Shown: piece after piece, positions 30,995-40,463 of the stretch | Layout of the letters: each line of letters begins with the position of its first letter | How positions within the stretch are numbered: position 1 is the stretch's first letter | Source: Chromatiales bacterium | GTDB lineage: Bacteria > Pseudomonadota > Gammaproteobacteria > Steroidobacterales > Woeseiaceae | Direction: 5' to 3' | Assembly: GCA_004282875.1 (NCBI GenBank) | Contig: SHLT01000004.1 | Span: 1 to 56,475 of the forward strand | DNA length: 56,475 nucleotides | Program-made: the position numbers and the translations under genes | Notes under the pieces: generated by a model | What the model saw: the letters and a program-made list of their open reading frames with translations, nothing else | The model's database searches: none | Told to the model about the DNA's origin: nothing

Positions 30995-31027
30995 CCTGCT
31001 AGCTTGCCTATCCACCAAGCGAGCAGG
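30995..31027. repeat. Hairpin upstream of the inserted gene
   Basis: CCTGCTAGCTTG at 30995-31006 and CAAGCGAGCAGG at 31016-31027 pair over twelve bases with one mismatch around a nine-base loop. There is no T-tract, so it is more likely an operator or element end than a terminator. Confidence 0.55.
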
Positions 31028-31070
31028 TAGCACTCCGTTTGCCGGATTTGTTGCTGACACGAGCAATGTA

Positions 31071-31622
31071 ATGGTTGCGAATCGAATGTCCTTGATGCGC
31101 ATCGGAGCGCTAGCTGCACTGATGTTACTTATGCTTCCTCAGTCCATCTCTATTGCGCAGACACCGAGATTCGAGGGGGTTCAACTTGTGCGCTTTGTTC
31201 TGGAGACTACGAAATTTTCGGAGTTTGATGAATACAAGAAAGGCATCATTGCGGGCACGCTTAGCTATGATGACAAGTACAGGCACCCACATCTCCCGCC
31301 AGGGCCTGCCGTAATTGACTGCGCAAGCACGCGCAGAATCGGGGTGACTTTCCTGCTAAAGAGAAAGACGAGAGCCCACCCTGAAACAGCGACAGCGTAC
31401 ATGCATTGGACCCACTCAAACGCCGAGATAGAGAAAGACGTCCAGGACCATAGCCACCGCAAATTCTTTAGAGATGGAGAGGACGGCATTTTGGTCAGTG
31501 AGAGCATCGAACTGACTGACGCGATGAGGGTTAACGGGATTATTTCTCTGCGAGTCGTTGTAGGTACGCATGAGGTGCTCTGGAACTCTTTTGCACTGGC
31601 CTCATGCCAGCCGGATCAGTAG
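31071..31622 (+). CDS. Secreted protein of unknown function, inserted between radC and coaBC
   Basis: A 183-residue product; starts at codons 6 or 9 are also possible. A signal peptide covers about residues 10-30 (ALAALMLLMLPQSISIAQ). The mature part has a histidine-rich stretch (MHWTHSNAEIEKDVQDHSHR) and two cysteines. No family recognised. The codon use and A/T content look more like the integron cassettes than the flanking core genes. It separates radC and coaBC, which are directly divergent in many gammaproteobacteria, and it is bracketed by imperfect direct repeats. Confidence 0.6.
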   Translation: MVANRMSLMRIGALAALMLLMLPQSISIAQTPRFEGVQLVRFVLETTKFSEFDEYKKGIIAGTLSYDDKYRHPHLPPGPAVIDCASTRRIGVTFLLKRKTRAHPETATAYMHWTHSNAEIEKDVQDHSHRKFFRDGEDGILVSESIELTDAMRVNGIISLRVVVGTHEVLWNSFALASCQPDQ

Positions 31623-31700
31623 CGGAACCATAGATTGGGGTAACGCCAGGCGTCGGTACGGGTCCCCGCGTAAACCGGCCACCCGTCCTTCCATCATTGT

Positions 31701-31753
31701 TTCGGGCATGTGCATACAACAAAAAATTCTTTGCCGAATTACCGGTTTCCCCG
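31701..31753. repeat. Direct repeat, right copy (coaBC promoter region)
   Basis: TTTCGGGC, ATGTGCATACAA, then GCCGAATTACCGGTTTCCCCG. It matches the left copy at 30904-30957 and lies 23 bp before the coaBC start. Confidence 0.7.
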
Positions 31754-31775
31754 CGGACGCGATAAGCTCACGCCT

Positions 31776-33011
31776 ATGAATATCGTATTGGGCATCACTG
31801 GCGGCATCGCAGCCTACAAGGCGCCTGACCTGGTGCGGCGCCTCAAGGAGCGCGGCGGCGACGTGCAGATTGTCATGACGGTGTCGGCGGCCGAATTCGT
31901 GACGGATACGGCCCTGCAGGCGGTGTCCGGCAGGCCAGTTCGCTCCAACCTGTGGGACAAGGAAGCCGAGCGCGCCATGAGTCATATCGAGCTCGCTCGC
32001 TGGGCCGACGTGATCCTGATTGCGCCCGCGACAGCCGAGGTCATGGCGCGCATCGTCAGTGGCGGTGCGCCCGACCTGCTCACGACAATTTGCCTTGCGA
32101 CCGAGGCGCCGATCGCGGTTGCTCCCGCCATGAACCATATTATGTGGAGCAACCCCGCGACCCAGGCGAACCGCAAGGTGCTCGAGGAGCGCGGCATACA
32201 TATTCTGGGCCCGGGTGTCGGTTCACAAGCCTGCGGCGAAACCGGTGCGGGTCGGATGCTCGAGCCCGACACGATCGCGGCCGCGGTATTCGACCTGGGC
32301 GTGGGCCGAGGCGAAGGTCTTCTGACGGGCAAGAAAGTCGTGGTTACGGCGGGCCCGACAAGGGAGTCGATCGACCCCGTCCGTTACATCACCAATCGCA
32401 GCTCGGGGAAGATGGGCTACGCGATGGCGCGGGCGGCAGCGGCGCAGGGCGCGGACGTCATCCTGATCAGCGGCCCGGTCAGTCTTCCGCCGCCGCCGGG
32501 CATCGAGGTTCGCAAGGTCGTCACGGCCGCAGAAATGTTCGACGTGACGCATGAGTGTATCGGTGACGCCGACATCTTCGTCGCAGCCGCGGCCGTGGCG
32601 GACTATCGCCCGGCAGATTTGAAGAAACAGAAGATCAAAAAGAACGAGGAATCGATGAGCATTGATCTCGTTCGTTGTCCCGACATTCTCGCATCGGTGG
32701 CAGCGCTGGACGCCGGGCCGTTCACCGTCGGTTTCGCAGCGGAGACTGAGAAGGTCGATGACTATGCCCGATCGAAGCTGGAGAAGAAGGCGCTCGACAT
32801 GATCATCGCGAACCGCGTCGGCGACGACTGCGGCTTCGACAGTGATGACAACAGCGTCAACGTTCTCTGGGACGACGGGGAGCAGCGATTTGCGGAGGCG
32901 AGCAAGACGGAGCTGGCACACGATCTCGTTGAACTCGTTGCACGACGCTTCTATGCTGCTCGCGGTACCGATACTCAGCCACGACTCACGGTCATAGCGA
33001 ACACCGACTGA
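31776..33011 (+). CDS. coaBC: Bifunctional phosphopantothenoylcysteine decarboxylase / phosphopantothenate-cysteine ligase
   Basis: A 411-residue product from the ATG where homology begins; the frame is open 22 codons further into the direct repeat. The CoaC half (1-185) has [18 protein letters not shown] and PAMNHIMW, and FMN is its cofactor. The CoaB half has [21 protein letters not shown] and VGFAAETE. It carries out steps two and three of CoA synthesis. dut follows after 10 bp. Confidence 0.97.
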   Translation: MNIVLGITGGIAAYKAPDLVRRLKERGGDVQIVMTVSAAEFVTDTALQAVSGRPVRSNLWDKEAERAMSHIELARWADVILIAPATAEVMARIVSGGAPDLLTTICLATEAPIAVAPAMNHIMWSNPATQANRKVLEERGIHILGPGVGSQACGETGAGRMLEPDTIAAAVFDLGVGRGEGLLTGKKVVVTAGPTRESIDPVRYITNRSSGKMGYAMARAAAAQGADVILISGPVSLPPPPGIEVRKVVTAAEMFDVTHECIGDADIFVAAAAVADYRPADLKKQKIKKNEESMSIDLVRCPDILASVAALDAGPFTVGFAAETEKVDDYARSKLEKKALDMIIANRVGDDCGFDSDDNSVNVLWDDGEQRFAEASKTELAHDLVELVARRFYAARGTDTQPRLTVIANTD

Positions 33012-33021
33012 AGGGACACCC

Positions 33022-33477
33022 ATGCGCTCTATTGAACTGAAGATCCTCGATCCACGCGTCGGGGACTCGATCCCCTTGCCCCACTACGCCACCGACGGTT
33101 CGGCGGGACTCGACATGCGCGCCTGCATCGACGAAGCGCTGACGGTGGAGCCGGGCGAGACAGTACTGGTCCCGACCGGCCTCGCGATTCACGTCGCGGA
33201 CCCAGGACTGGCGGCGGTGCTGTTGCCACGGTCCGGGCTGGGCCACAAACACGGGCTCGTGCTCGGCAATCTCACGGGCCTCATTGATTCCGACTACCAG
33301 GGGCAGGTGTTCATCTCCTGCTGGAACCGGGGTAGCAACAGTTACGAAATTCAACCGGGCGAGCGCATCGCGCAAATGGTGTTCGTGCCCGTCGAGCAGG
33401 TCGAATTCAGCGTCGTCGAAGAGTTCGACGTCAGCGACAGGGGCGCTGGTGGATTCGGACATTCCGGTACAGCCTGA
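33022..33477 (+). CDS. dut: dUTP diphosphatase
   Basis: A 151-residue trimeric dUTPase with all five motifs: GSAGLDMRA (about 27-35), [10 protein letters not shown] (about 70-79), [10 protein letters not shown] (about 86-95), [10 protein letters not shown] (about 114-123) and [10 protein letters not shown] at the C terminus. It hydrolyses dUTP to dUMP, keeping uracil out of DNA. It is co-transcribed with coaBC, as in E. coli. Confidence 0.97.
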   Translation: MRSIELKILDPRVGDSIPLPHYATDGSAGLDMRACIDEALTVEPGETVLVPTGLAIHVADPGLAAVLLPRSGLGHKHGLVLGNLTGLIDSDYQGQVFISCWNRGSNSYEIQPGERIAQMVFVPVEQVEFSVVEEFDVSDRGAGGFGHSGTA

Positions 33478-33501
33478 CCCAGCATAAGAAAGGTAACTGC
33501 A

Positions 33502-34782
33502 TTGAAAGACGAAACATTAGCAATCCACGCGGGGTTCAAGTCGGACCCCACATCCAAAGCCGTCTCAGTCCCGATTTACCAGACCGTGGCCTACGAGTTC
33601 GAGAGTGCACAGCACGGCGCGGACCTCTTCAACCTCGAGGTTGAGGGCAACATCTATTCTCGCATTATGAACCCGACGGTCGACGTGCTCGAGAAGCGGT
33701 CCGCGGAACTCGAAGGCGGCATCGCCGGTCTTTGTGTCAGCAGCGGAAGTGCGGCGATAAATTACGCGATCCTGAATATCGCTGAGAAGGGCAACAATAT
33801 TGTGACCGTGCCGCAGCTCTACGGCGGTACGTACACGCTCTTCCGGCACATGTTGCCGAAGCTTGGCATTGAAGTCCGCTTCGCGGCTGACGACTCGGCC
33901 GAGGCGATGCAGAAGCTCGTCGATAACAAGACGTCAGCGATTTTCTGCGAGTCGATCGGCAACCCGGCCGGCAACATCGTCGATATCGAGGCTTTGGCGG
34001 ACATGGGCCACGAGCACGGTGTGCCGTTGATCGTGGACAACACGGTGGCGACGCCTGCGCTTATCAAGCCGATCGAGTGGGGCGCGGACATCGTCGTCAA
34101 CTCTCTGACCAAGTACATGGCGGGGCACGGCAATTCGCTGGGTGGCGTCATTGTCGACAGTGGTGAGTTTCCCTGGGCCGAACACGCCGAGAAATTTCAC
34201 ATGCTTACAAAGCCCGAGCCTTCCTACCATGGCGTTGTCTATACCGAGGCGCTGGGGGCCGCAGCTTATATTGGCCGTGTGCGCACCGTGCCGCTCAGAA
34301 ACACCGGGTCGGCGCTCAGCCCGATGAATGCGTTCCAGATTCTGCAAGGCCTGTCGACACTACCTTTGCGGATGGAGCGGCATTGCGATAACGCGCTGGC
34401 CGTTGCCGAGTATCTTGAAAAACACGAGCGTGTCGAATGGGTGAGTTACGGTGGACTGTCGTCGTCGCCGTACTACGACCTTGCACAGAAATACACGGCC
34501 GGAAAACCCTCGGCCTTGCTGACGTTTGGCATCAAGGGCGGGTTCGACGCGGGCGTGAAATTCTACGACGCCCTCGACATGTTCCTGCGCCTTGTGAATA
34601 TCGGCGACGTGAAATCACTGGCAGCGCACCCGGCTTCAACGACGCACCGTCAGCTGACGGAAACGGAACTGGACGCGGCGGGCGTAACGCCGGACATGAT
34701 TCGCCTCTGCATCGGCATCGAACATATCGATGACATCCTTGCCGATCTCGACCAGGCTTTGGCCGCATCGGCCGCTGGCTAG
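33502..34782 (+). CDS. metY: O-acetylhomoserine aminocarboxypropyltransferase / cysteine synthase
   Basis: A 426-residue PLP enzyme of the Cys/Met metabolism family. SAAINYAILNIAEKGNNIV, YGGTYTLFRHMLPKLGIEV, LIVDNTVATP and VNSLTKYMAGHGNSLGG (PLP lysine in SLTKY) are typical of O-acetylhomoserine sulfhydrylase, which makes homocysteine from O-acetylhomoserine and sulfide. The start is TTG with AAAGGTAA upstream. It lies 24 bp after dut but belongs to an accessory block. Its end is six bases from a convergent gene. Confidence 0.93.
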   Translation: MKDETLAIHAGFKSDPTSKAVSVPIYQTVAYEFESAQHGADLFNLEVEGNIYSRIMNPTVDVLEKRSAELEGGIAGLCVSSGSAAINYAILNIAEKGNNIVTVPQLYGGTYTLFRHMLPKLGIEVRFAADDSAEAMQKLVDNKTSAIFCESIGNPAGNIVDIEALADMGHEHGVPLIVDNTVATPALIKPIEWGADIVVNSLTKYMAGHGNSLGGVIVDSGEFPWAEHAEKFHMLTKPEPSYHGVVYTEALGAAAYIGRVRTVPLRNTGSALSPMNAFQILQGLSTLPLRMERHCDNALAVAEYLEKHERVEWVSYGGLSSSPYYDLAQKYTAGKPSALLTFGIKGGFDAGVKFYDALDMFLRLVNIGDVKSLAAHPASTTHRQLTETELDAAGVTPDMIRLCIGIEHIDDILADLDQALAASAAG

Positions 34783-34788
34783 GCCGGC

Positions 34789-36102
34789 TTACTCGAGTAC
34801 GGTTCCGCCTTCGACAAGGAACGGAATATTGGCGTGGGCCACGCGTCCCCGGGCGTCGGTGGCATACGCGAACAGCCGGTATTTTCCGGGCGCCGGTGAC
34901 TTCAACATGGTTTTGGCAGCGCCTGGATCCGAGAGGAAGCCTTTGAGCGTTGTCAGGGGCTCTTCGTAGTCACCGCCGCCGGAGGTGGCCGTACTCTCGG
35001 GCTTGAGTTCCCAGCGATAGCTTACGGCGTCGTCGTCCGGGTCGAGCACGTCGATGAACGCCTCGTAAGTCTCATCGGCCGCGAGCCTGACGTTGTCCCA
35101 GGCGCTTTTGCCGTCCAGTAGCATGGCAGCGACGCGCGGCGTGCGGTTTTCCGGCCATTCGCCGGTCCACGAATACTGCATCACATCGACGACTTCCGTC
35201 AGGTTCCCGTCTTCGGTCAGCATGCCGAACCAGGTCGGCGTGCGTTCCTGCTTTTGCCCCCAGTAAAAGGCATAGGAGCCGAGCAGCTGCCCGTCCAGCG
35301 GTGCCAGTATGTCGCGGTAGGCGGTCAGGAACGTGTTGGCCTTCTCGGAGCTGTGCAGCTCGACCGGCGCACCCCAATCCGTCGTTTCTGTTTCCCAATA
35401 GCCGATGGTGCCCCACTCGGTGACTACAAACGGCGCATCGAATCCGGTTTCGGCAAGGCGATCGGTAAATCTGAACAGGCTGCCGTACATCTGGAAGCTG
35501 ATGAAATCGAGCGCGGGTGCCCGCGCCACAACTTCAGCAATCACGTCCGGCTTGAAGCCCGACGTCGTGGACGTCGTCGGGTGGTACGGGTCGAGCTCGT
35601 GAATCATCTCCGCGACGTCGTTGACGGCATCGTAGACCCGCGGGTTTTCATAGTCATGATTGAGTTCATTACCGATAACCCAGACCAACACCGCCGCGTG
35701 ACGCCGGTACTTGAGGACCTCTCCCCGCAGCAACTCAAGCTGTGCTGCCACAGCGTCCGGGTCGTCGTAGTCGAAGCCATGCCGCTCGGGCACCATGGGC
35801 AGCCCAAGCGCAACCGTAACCCCATGCGCATGGGCTGAGTCCAGCAGTTCCTGCGTGTCCTGCCCCGGCTGCATCGTGCTCCAGTTGCGAATCGAGTTGC
35901 CGCCGGACGCCGCGAAACGCTCGATATCGTCAACCGCCATGCCGGCACCCCTGACCGCATAGGCCTCGCCGCCACGCAGCAGCCGGTAACCAGCTTCGGT
36001 CTTCTGGATCTCTACCTTGACGGGTGAGTTGGCGTCGTCGGATTCTGTGGAGCAAGCGGTCATAAGGCAGAGAATCGTGATGATGAAAAGCAGGTAGCGC
36101 AT
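34789..36102 (-). CDS. Lipoprotein with glycoside hydrolase (GH2/GH5-type) TIM barrel
   Basis: A 437-residue product from the ATG at 36102; upstream codons of the open frame run into the divergent gene. CLMTAC at about residues 12-17 is a lipobox. The catalytic barrel has NSIRNWST, AALVWVIGNELNHDY-like acid/base region (WVIGNELNH) and FVVTEWGTIGYW with the putative nucleophile glutamate. The C-terminal part (about 320-437) is a beta domain with YRWELKPES. It probably cleaves a glycoside at the membrane or cell surface; substrate unknown. Confidence 0.83.
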   Translation of the reverse strand: MRYLLFIITILCLMTACSTESDDANSPVKVEIQKTEAGYRLLRGGEAYAVRGAGMAVDDIERFAASGGNSIRNWSTMQPGQDTQELLDSAHAHGVTVALGLPMVPERHGFDYDDPDAVAAQLELLRGEVLKYRRHAAVLVWVIGNELNHDYENPRVYDAVNDVAEMIHELDPYHPTTSTTSGFKPDVIAEVVARAPALDFISFQMYGSLFRFTDRLAETGFDAPFVVTEWGTIGYWETETTDWGAPVELHSSEKANTFLTAYRDILAPLDGQLLGSYAFYWGQKQERTPTWFGMLTEDGNLTEVVDVMQYSWTGEWPENRTPRVAAMLLDGKSAWDNVRLAADETYEAFIDVLDPDDDAVSYRWELKPESTATSGGGDYEEPLTTLKGFLSDPGAAKTMLKSPAPGKYRLFAYATDARGRVAHANIPFLVEGGTVLE

Positions 36103-36192
36103 AATAGCGATTGTCGCAATTTCCCGTGGAATTACCACCTGCGCTAGAATCGCGATTCCCGTCCAGACGCAAGAAATCTCGAGGATCAGACT

Positions 36193-37191
36193 ATGGCAGT
36201 GCAGCACCGGCGGTTAGGGAACCATGGCGTCCTGGTCAGCAATATTTGTCTTGGCACGATGAACTTTGGCTGGCACACCTCGGAAGAAGACAGTTTCAAG
36301 ATCATGGACCGGGCTCTCGAACTCGGCATCAATTTTTTCGACACGGCCGACGTCTATGGCTGGTCCGAGGAACACGGATTCACCGAAGAGATCATCGGGC
36401 GTTGGCTGGGACAGGGTGGCGGGCGTCGCGATGCGATCGTCCTCGCGACCAAGGTTTACAGCCCGGTCAAACGAAAGGCCCACTTGCCTGAAGTGAACAG
36501 CGACGGCACCAGCCTGAGCGCTTACAAGATTCGCAAGCACTGCGAGGGCAGCCTGCGCCGCCTGCAGACGGACTGGATCGACCTCTACCAGATGCACCAC
36601 ATCGATCGTGAATGTCCCTGGGATGAGGCCTGGCAAAGCTTCGACACGTTGATCAAGCAAGGCAAGGTGGTCTATGTCGGTTCAAGCAATTTTGCCGGCT
36701 GGGATATCGCCACGGCCTGCCAGGAGGCAGAGAAGCGTGGCTTCGTGGGGTTGGTCAGCGAACAAAGCCACTATCATCTTGATAACCGCACGATTGAGCT
36801 CGAGGTTGTTCCCGCCTGTCGGCACTACGGACTGGGCCTGATTCCCTGGAGCCCGCTGGGTGGCGGGCTGCTCGGGGGTGCGCTCGAGAAGCATGATGCC
36901 GGGCGTCGCAAGGATGAGGAATTTGCAGAGCGGGTCGAGGAAAAGCGCGCACAGCTAGAGAGGTACGAGGCCCTGTGCCGGGAGCTGGGCCATCCGCCCG
37001 GTGAGATCGCATTGGCCTGGCTGCTGCACAATCCGATCGTGACGGCGCCCATCATCGGTCCGCGTACGATCGAGCAGCTGGAGAGCGCTGTGCGTGCGGC
37101 CTCAATCGACCTGGACCAGGAAACCCTCGACACGCTCGACGAGATCTTTCCGGGTCCAGGTGGTGAGGCCCCCAAACCTTACGCCTGGTGA
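36193..37191 (+). CDS. Aldo/keto reductase
   Basis: A 332-residue NADPH-dependent reductase. The catalytic residues D51 and Y56 are in FFDTADVYGWSEE, the lysine in LATKVYSP and the histidine in LYQMHHIDRE. GSSNFAGWDIATA and IIGPRTIEQLESAV are further family marks. It resembles the YajO/YghZ branch, which reduces aldehydes and ketones. The leader overlaps the promoter region of the divergent glycosidase lipoprotein; the two may be regulated together. Confidence 0.92.
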   Translation: MAVQHRRLGNHGVLVSNICLGTMNFGWHTSEEDSFKIMDRALELGINFFDTADVYGWSEEHGFTEEIIGRWLGQGGGRRDAIVLATKVYSPVKRKAHLPEVNSDGTSLSAYKIRKHCEGSLRRLQTDWIDLYQMHHIDRECPWDEAWQSFDTLIKQGKVVYVGSSNFAGWDIATACQEAEKRGFVGLVSEQSHYHLDNRTIELEVVPACRHYGLGLIPWSPLGGGLLGGALEKHDAGRRKDEEFAERVEEKRAQLERYEALCRELGHPPGEIALAWLLHNPIVTAPIIGPRTIEQLESAVRAASIDLDQETLDTLDEIFPGPGGEAPKPYAW

Positions 37192-37209
37192 CACGGCGGC
37201 CGGTCGTTC

Positions 37210-38181
37210 CTACTGCTCGGAATCGTCCTCACCGCTCAGCGCCTCATCCAGCATCTTGACCAGTTCGTCGCGGCTGTAGCTGTAAGGGCCCCACTGGTTG
37301 AGCTGTACCAGCTCATTGATCTGCGTGCCAATGGTGAAAGCCTGTTCTTCGGCATTCGGGACGACAACATAGCGCCGCAGCGGATTTTCATCGAACAGGG
37401 CGTGCATGAACGCCTCGGAAACCTCGTCCGGTTCCTTGTAGGACAGCTCGCGGGCGGCCGTTGCCTCGTAGGTTTCCTGCAGTTCCTCGGGCACTTCGCC
37501 ACTGGCGGCTTTGACCTGTTCAATCGTCCGGGAGACGCTGCTGCGACGGATGTTCGACTTGTAGTTGCCCGGCTCAACGACACTGACCGTGACACCCTTG
37601 GGCTTCATTTCTTCAGCGACCGAGTCCGTGAAGGCTTCAATCCAGTGTTTGCTGCCGCTGTAGGCACTGAACCCCGGGATGGCTGAAATGGTTCCCGCGA
37701 TCGATCCCGTGGTCACAATACGACCGCCTGACTCGATGATCAGCGGCGCGAACGCCTTGGTCGTCCGATAGACACCCTCGACATTCACGGAATAGACAAA
37801 CGTGTGGTTTTCGATTGGCGCTTCGAGGACCTGCCCCCGGCCGCCGCCGACGCCCGCGTTATTCACGAGAGCATACAGGCCTGTGCCTTTCTCGGTGATC
37901 ATCTCGACTGCCGTATCAATCTGGTCCTGCCGGGTCACGTCCAGTCTCACGGCCGTGACATTGTCGATCGCATCGAGCGCCGCAAGATCCTTGTCTTTCC
38001 GGGCACCCGCGTATACGTGATACCCATTGGCTGCCAGCGTTTCGGTGAGATTCCGGCCGATGCCCGTGCTTGCGCCGGTTACAAGAATAGACTTCTGATC
38101 ATCAGCAAACGATGGCTGGGGTGCAGCAAACAAGACGACCGCCGCAAGCAGTGTGGCGAGGGTCTGGAAAGGCTTGGTCAT
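37210..38181 (-). CDS. Short-chain dehydrogenase/reductase with signal peptide
   Basis: A 323-residue product from the ATG preceded by AAAAAAGGGACAC. Residues 1-26 (LATLLAAVVLFAAPQPSFA) read as a cleavable signal peptide. The SDR core follows: VTGASTGIGRNL (NAD(P) loop), NNAGVGGG, and the catalytic Y-x-x-x-K in AYSGSKHWIEA. An exported SDR is unusual because the periplasm lacks NAD(P)H. The hydrophobic segment could instead be an uncleaved anchor. Substrate unknown. Confidence 0.85.
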   Translation of the reverse strand: MTKPFQTLATLLAAVVLFAAPQPSFADDQKSILVTGASTGIGRNLTETLAANGYHVYAGARKDKDLAALDAIDNVTAVRLDVTRQDQIDTAVEMITEKGTGLYALVNNAGVGGGRGQVLEAPIENHTFVYSVNVEGVYRTTKAFAPLIIESGGRIVTTGSIAGTISAIPGFSAYSGSKHWIEAFTDSVAEEMKPKGVTVSVVEPGNYKSNIRRSSVSRTIEQVKAASGEVPEELQETYEATAARELSYKEPDEVSEAFMHALFDENPLRRYVVVPNAEEQAFTIGTQINELVQLNQWGPYSYSRDELVKMLDEALSGEDDSEQ

Positions 38182-38238
38182 GGTGTGTCCCTTTTTTGTT
38201 TTGATAAGAGGGGACATTACCATATGACGTCGGACAGT

Positions 38239-38859
38239 CTATTCGATGCCTTTCAGAGTCTTGAAGCGGGCGATGTCGCCGTCGAAACGTTCGACGATCA
38301 GCCTTTCGTCAGTCTCGAATTTCGTCAGATTACGTTGGTGACGATTGATCGTTTCCCTGGTCTTTTGCAAGTCTGCCGCGAGCCCTTCGTCAATCATCGG
38401 GGCGTTGGTGTCCTCGCTGTAAGGCTGGTAGTGGGCCGCTTCGTCACGCAGTTTCTGCAGGCGGCGTTCGAGGTTTCGCAGGTAAAGCTCGGTCACCCTC
38501 GACTGCGCCTGGAACAGCTCGACGCGACGGTCGCGGTGCAAGACGATTTCATCGACTGAGAGGTAGGTTGCGAGCAGCGCGCGGTCGGCACGCATCTGCA
38601 GTTCCTGCGCAACGCGGCGCTTATTGTCGATGCGCTCCTGTTCCAGCTGCTCCTCGGTTTTCTTACCCTCGAGCTCGGCAACAGTTACGCCGTGGTCGTT
38701 GAGCACTTCCTTGGGTCGCTCGGCGAACTCTGCGGGAATGCTGTCACCGTAATACACGTTGCCGTCATCATCTTCCCACTTGTATACGTTCTGTTCGTCC
38801 TTGGCATAGCCTGAGGAAGCCAGAGCGAGAAGCGCAGTTGTGAGGAAGAATTTCCGCAT
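38239..38859 (-). CDS. Exported DUF4124-domain coiled-coil protein
   Basis: A 206-residue product from the ATG where the signal peptide (residues 1-20) begins; the open frame starts eleven codons earlier. The DUF4124 core VYKWEDDDGNVYYGDSIP lies at about 26-43. The rest is helical and charged with long heptad-like stretches (about 60-120 and 155-200), suggesting a coiled coil in the periplasm. Function unknown. It lies 57 bp upstream of the SDR gene on the same strand. Confidence 0.85.
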   Translation of the reverse strand: MRKFFLTTALLALASSGYAKDEQNVYKWEDDDGNVYYGDSIPAEFAERPKEVLNDHGVTVAELEGKKTEEQLEQERIDNKRRVAQELQMRADRALLATYLSVDEIVLHRDRRVELFQAQSRVTELYLRNLERRLQKLRDEAAHYQPYSEDTNAPMIDEGLAADLQKTRETINRHQRNLTKFETDERLIVERFDGDIARFKTLKGIE

Positions 38860-38973
38860 GAGCAAAATATGCCAGTAATTTTTAGCCGACAACCGGGACT
38901 GGTTCTCGTTATTGCAGCTTAGTCCGCTTTTTGCACGCTGTAAAATGATATCGAACGCACAAAAATCAATAGC

Positions 38974-39621
38974 TTACGAGATTACCCCGTATTGCTTGCG
39001 ATAAGCTAGGACTGGCTCCAGATATTGCTCGTACTCGCTTGATTCCTCAAGAATATCGATGAGGTCGTCGAGCTGCACGATACTGACGACAGGGATCCCA
39101 AGCGACTGTTTGAGTTCCTGAACGGCCGAAAAAGCGCCCTGTCCGCGCTCCTGGCGGTCCAGCGAGATGACCAGTCCGGCAATATCGGCACCGGCTCCCG
39201 AGATAATCTGGTAGGCCTCGCGCACGGCCGTGCCGGCCGTGATGACATCGTCGACGATCAGCACATCGCCCGACAGCGGTGCGCCGACCACGCTGCCGCC
39301 CTCTCCGTGCGCTTTGGCTTCCTTGCGATTGAACGAGTACGGCACGTCGATGTCGTGATGCTCGGCCAGCGATGCGGCGGCAAGTGTCGCCAGCGGAATG
39401 CCCTTGTAGGCGGGACCAAACAGCATGTCGAAGCGGAGGTCGGCTTCGGCGATAGCGGCGGCGTAGTAGCGACCCAGCTTGGCGGCGGCATAGCCGGTGT
39501 TAAAGAGGCCGGCGTTAAAAAAGTACGGGCTCGTGCGCCCGGATTTCAGCGTAAATTCGCCGAACCGCAAGACACCGAGTTCGAGTGCCAGTTCGATGAA
39601 TTCTCGTTTGTAGCCACGCAT
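38974..39621 (-). CDS. pyrE: Orotate phosphoribosyltransferase
   Basis: A 215-residue product. [41 protein letters not shown] and the PRPP-binding [13 protein letters not shown] (about 120-132) are diagnostic. It joins orotate to PRPP to give OMP in pyrimidine synthesis. The neighbouring divergent exonuclease III gene is a frequent partner of pyrE in gammaproteobacteria. Confidence 0.97.
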   Translation of the reverse strand: MRGYKREFIELALELGVLRFGEFTLKSGRTSPYFFNAGLFNTGYAAAKLGRYYAAAIAEADLRFDMLFGPAYKGIPLATLAAASLAEHHDIDVPYSFNRKEAKAHGEGGSVVGAPLSGDVLIVDDVITAGTAVREAYQIISGAGADIAGLVISLDRQERGQGAFSAVQELKQSLGIPVVSIVQLDDLIDILEESSEYEQYLEPVLAYRKQYGVIS

Positions 39622-39680
39622 GCGATGGGTCTTCTGTATGATTGCCGCTTTGGTGCGGAGTATGACATAGGAGACCGCAT

Positions 39681-40463
39681 TTGTTTCGCGTTATGAGCCT
39701 GAATGCGAATGGCATTCGGGCAGCAGCCCGCAAGGGTTTTTTTGAATGGATGGCCGGGCAGAATGTGGATGTTATCTGCATCCAGGAAACCAAGGCCCAG
39801 GTACATCAGCTCACTGACGACGTCTTCTCGCCGGAGGGCTATTACAGCTATTTCGAAGACGCCGAGAAGAAGGGTTACAGCGGCACCGCGATCTACACGC
39901 GTCACAAACCGAAGAAAGTCATTCACGGTTACGGTGACGAAGAATTCGACAACGAAGGTCGCTACCTCGAAGTGCAGCTCGGGGGCATCAGCGTCGTGTC
40001 TCTTTACCTGCCCTCCGGTTCCTCGAAGGAAGAGCGTCAGATCGCAAAGTACCGTTGCATGGATTCGTTCACCGAGCATCTGAAGAAGCTCAAGCGCCGG
40101 CGTTCCGAATACGTTATCTGCGGCGACTGGAACATCGTGCACAAGGAAGGCGACATCAAGAACTGGAAGCAGAACCAGAAGAACTCGGGGTGCCTGCCTG
40201 AAGAACGAGCGTGGCTGGACAAGGTGTTCGGCGAGTACGGCTGGGCCGATGCGTTCCGGTCGATCGAGCAGGATCCGGAGCAATACACGTGGTGGTCCAA
40301 TCGCGGACGCGCCTGGGACAACAACGTCGGGTGGCGCATCGATTACCACGTTGTCACACCGGGCCTGAAAGACAAGGTGCTGCGTACCGAGATCTACCGG
40401 GACCAGCGCTTCTCGGATCATGCACCGCTGACGATGGACTACGATTGGGTGCATGACGGCTGA
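39681..40463 (+). CDS. xth: Exodeoxyribonuclease III
   Basis: A 260-residue AP endonuclease/exonuclease. [24 protein letters not shown] (metal glutamate), [21 protein letters not shown], and the final FSDHAPL (catalytic histidine) mark the family. It repairs abasic sites and trims 3' ends. The start is probably TTG (TTGTTTCGCGTTATG); the ATG four codons later is an alternative. It overlaps the following permease by 11 bp. Confidence 0.95.
   Translation: MFRVMSLNANGIRAAARKGFFEWMAGQNVDVICIQETKAQVHQLTDDVFSPEGYYSYFEDAEKKGYSGTAIYTRHKPKKVIHGYGDEEFDNEGRYLEVQLGGISVVSLYLPSGSSKEERQIAKYRCMDSFTEHLKKLKRRRSEYVICGDWNIVHKEGDIKNWKQNQKNSGCLPEERAWLDKVFGEYGWADAFRSIEQDPEQYTWWSNRGRAWDNNVGWRIDYHVVTPGLKDKVLRTEIYRDQRFSDHAPLTMDYDWVHDG

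Noticed and set aside
31641..31651. TAACGCCAGGC as a full attC site behind the inserted gene
   Set aside because: Only the right-end-like eleven bases match; no R'' box, hairpin or CCAGATACTGG segment is found upstream.
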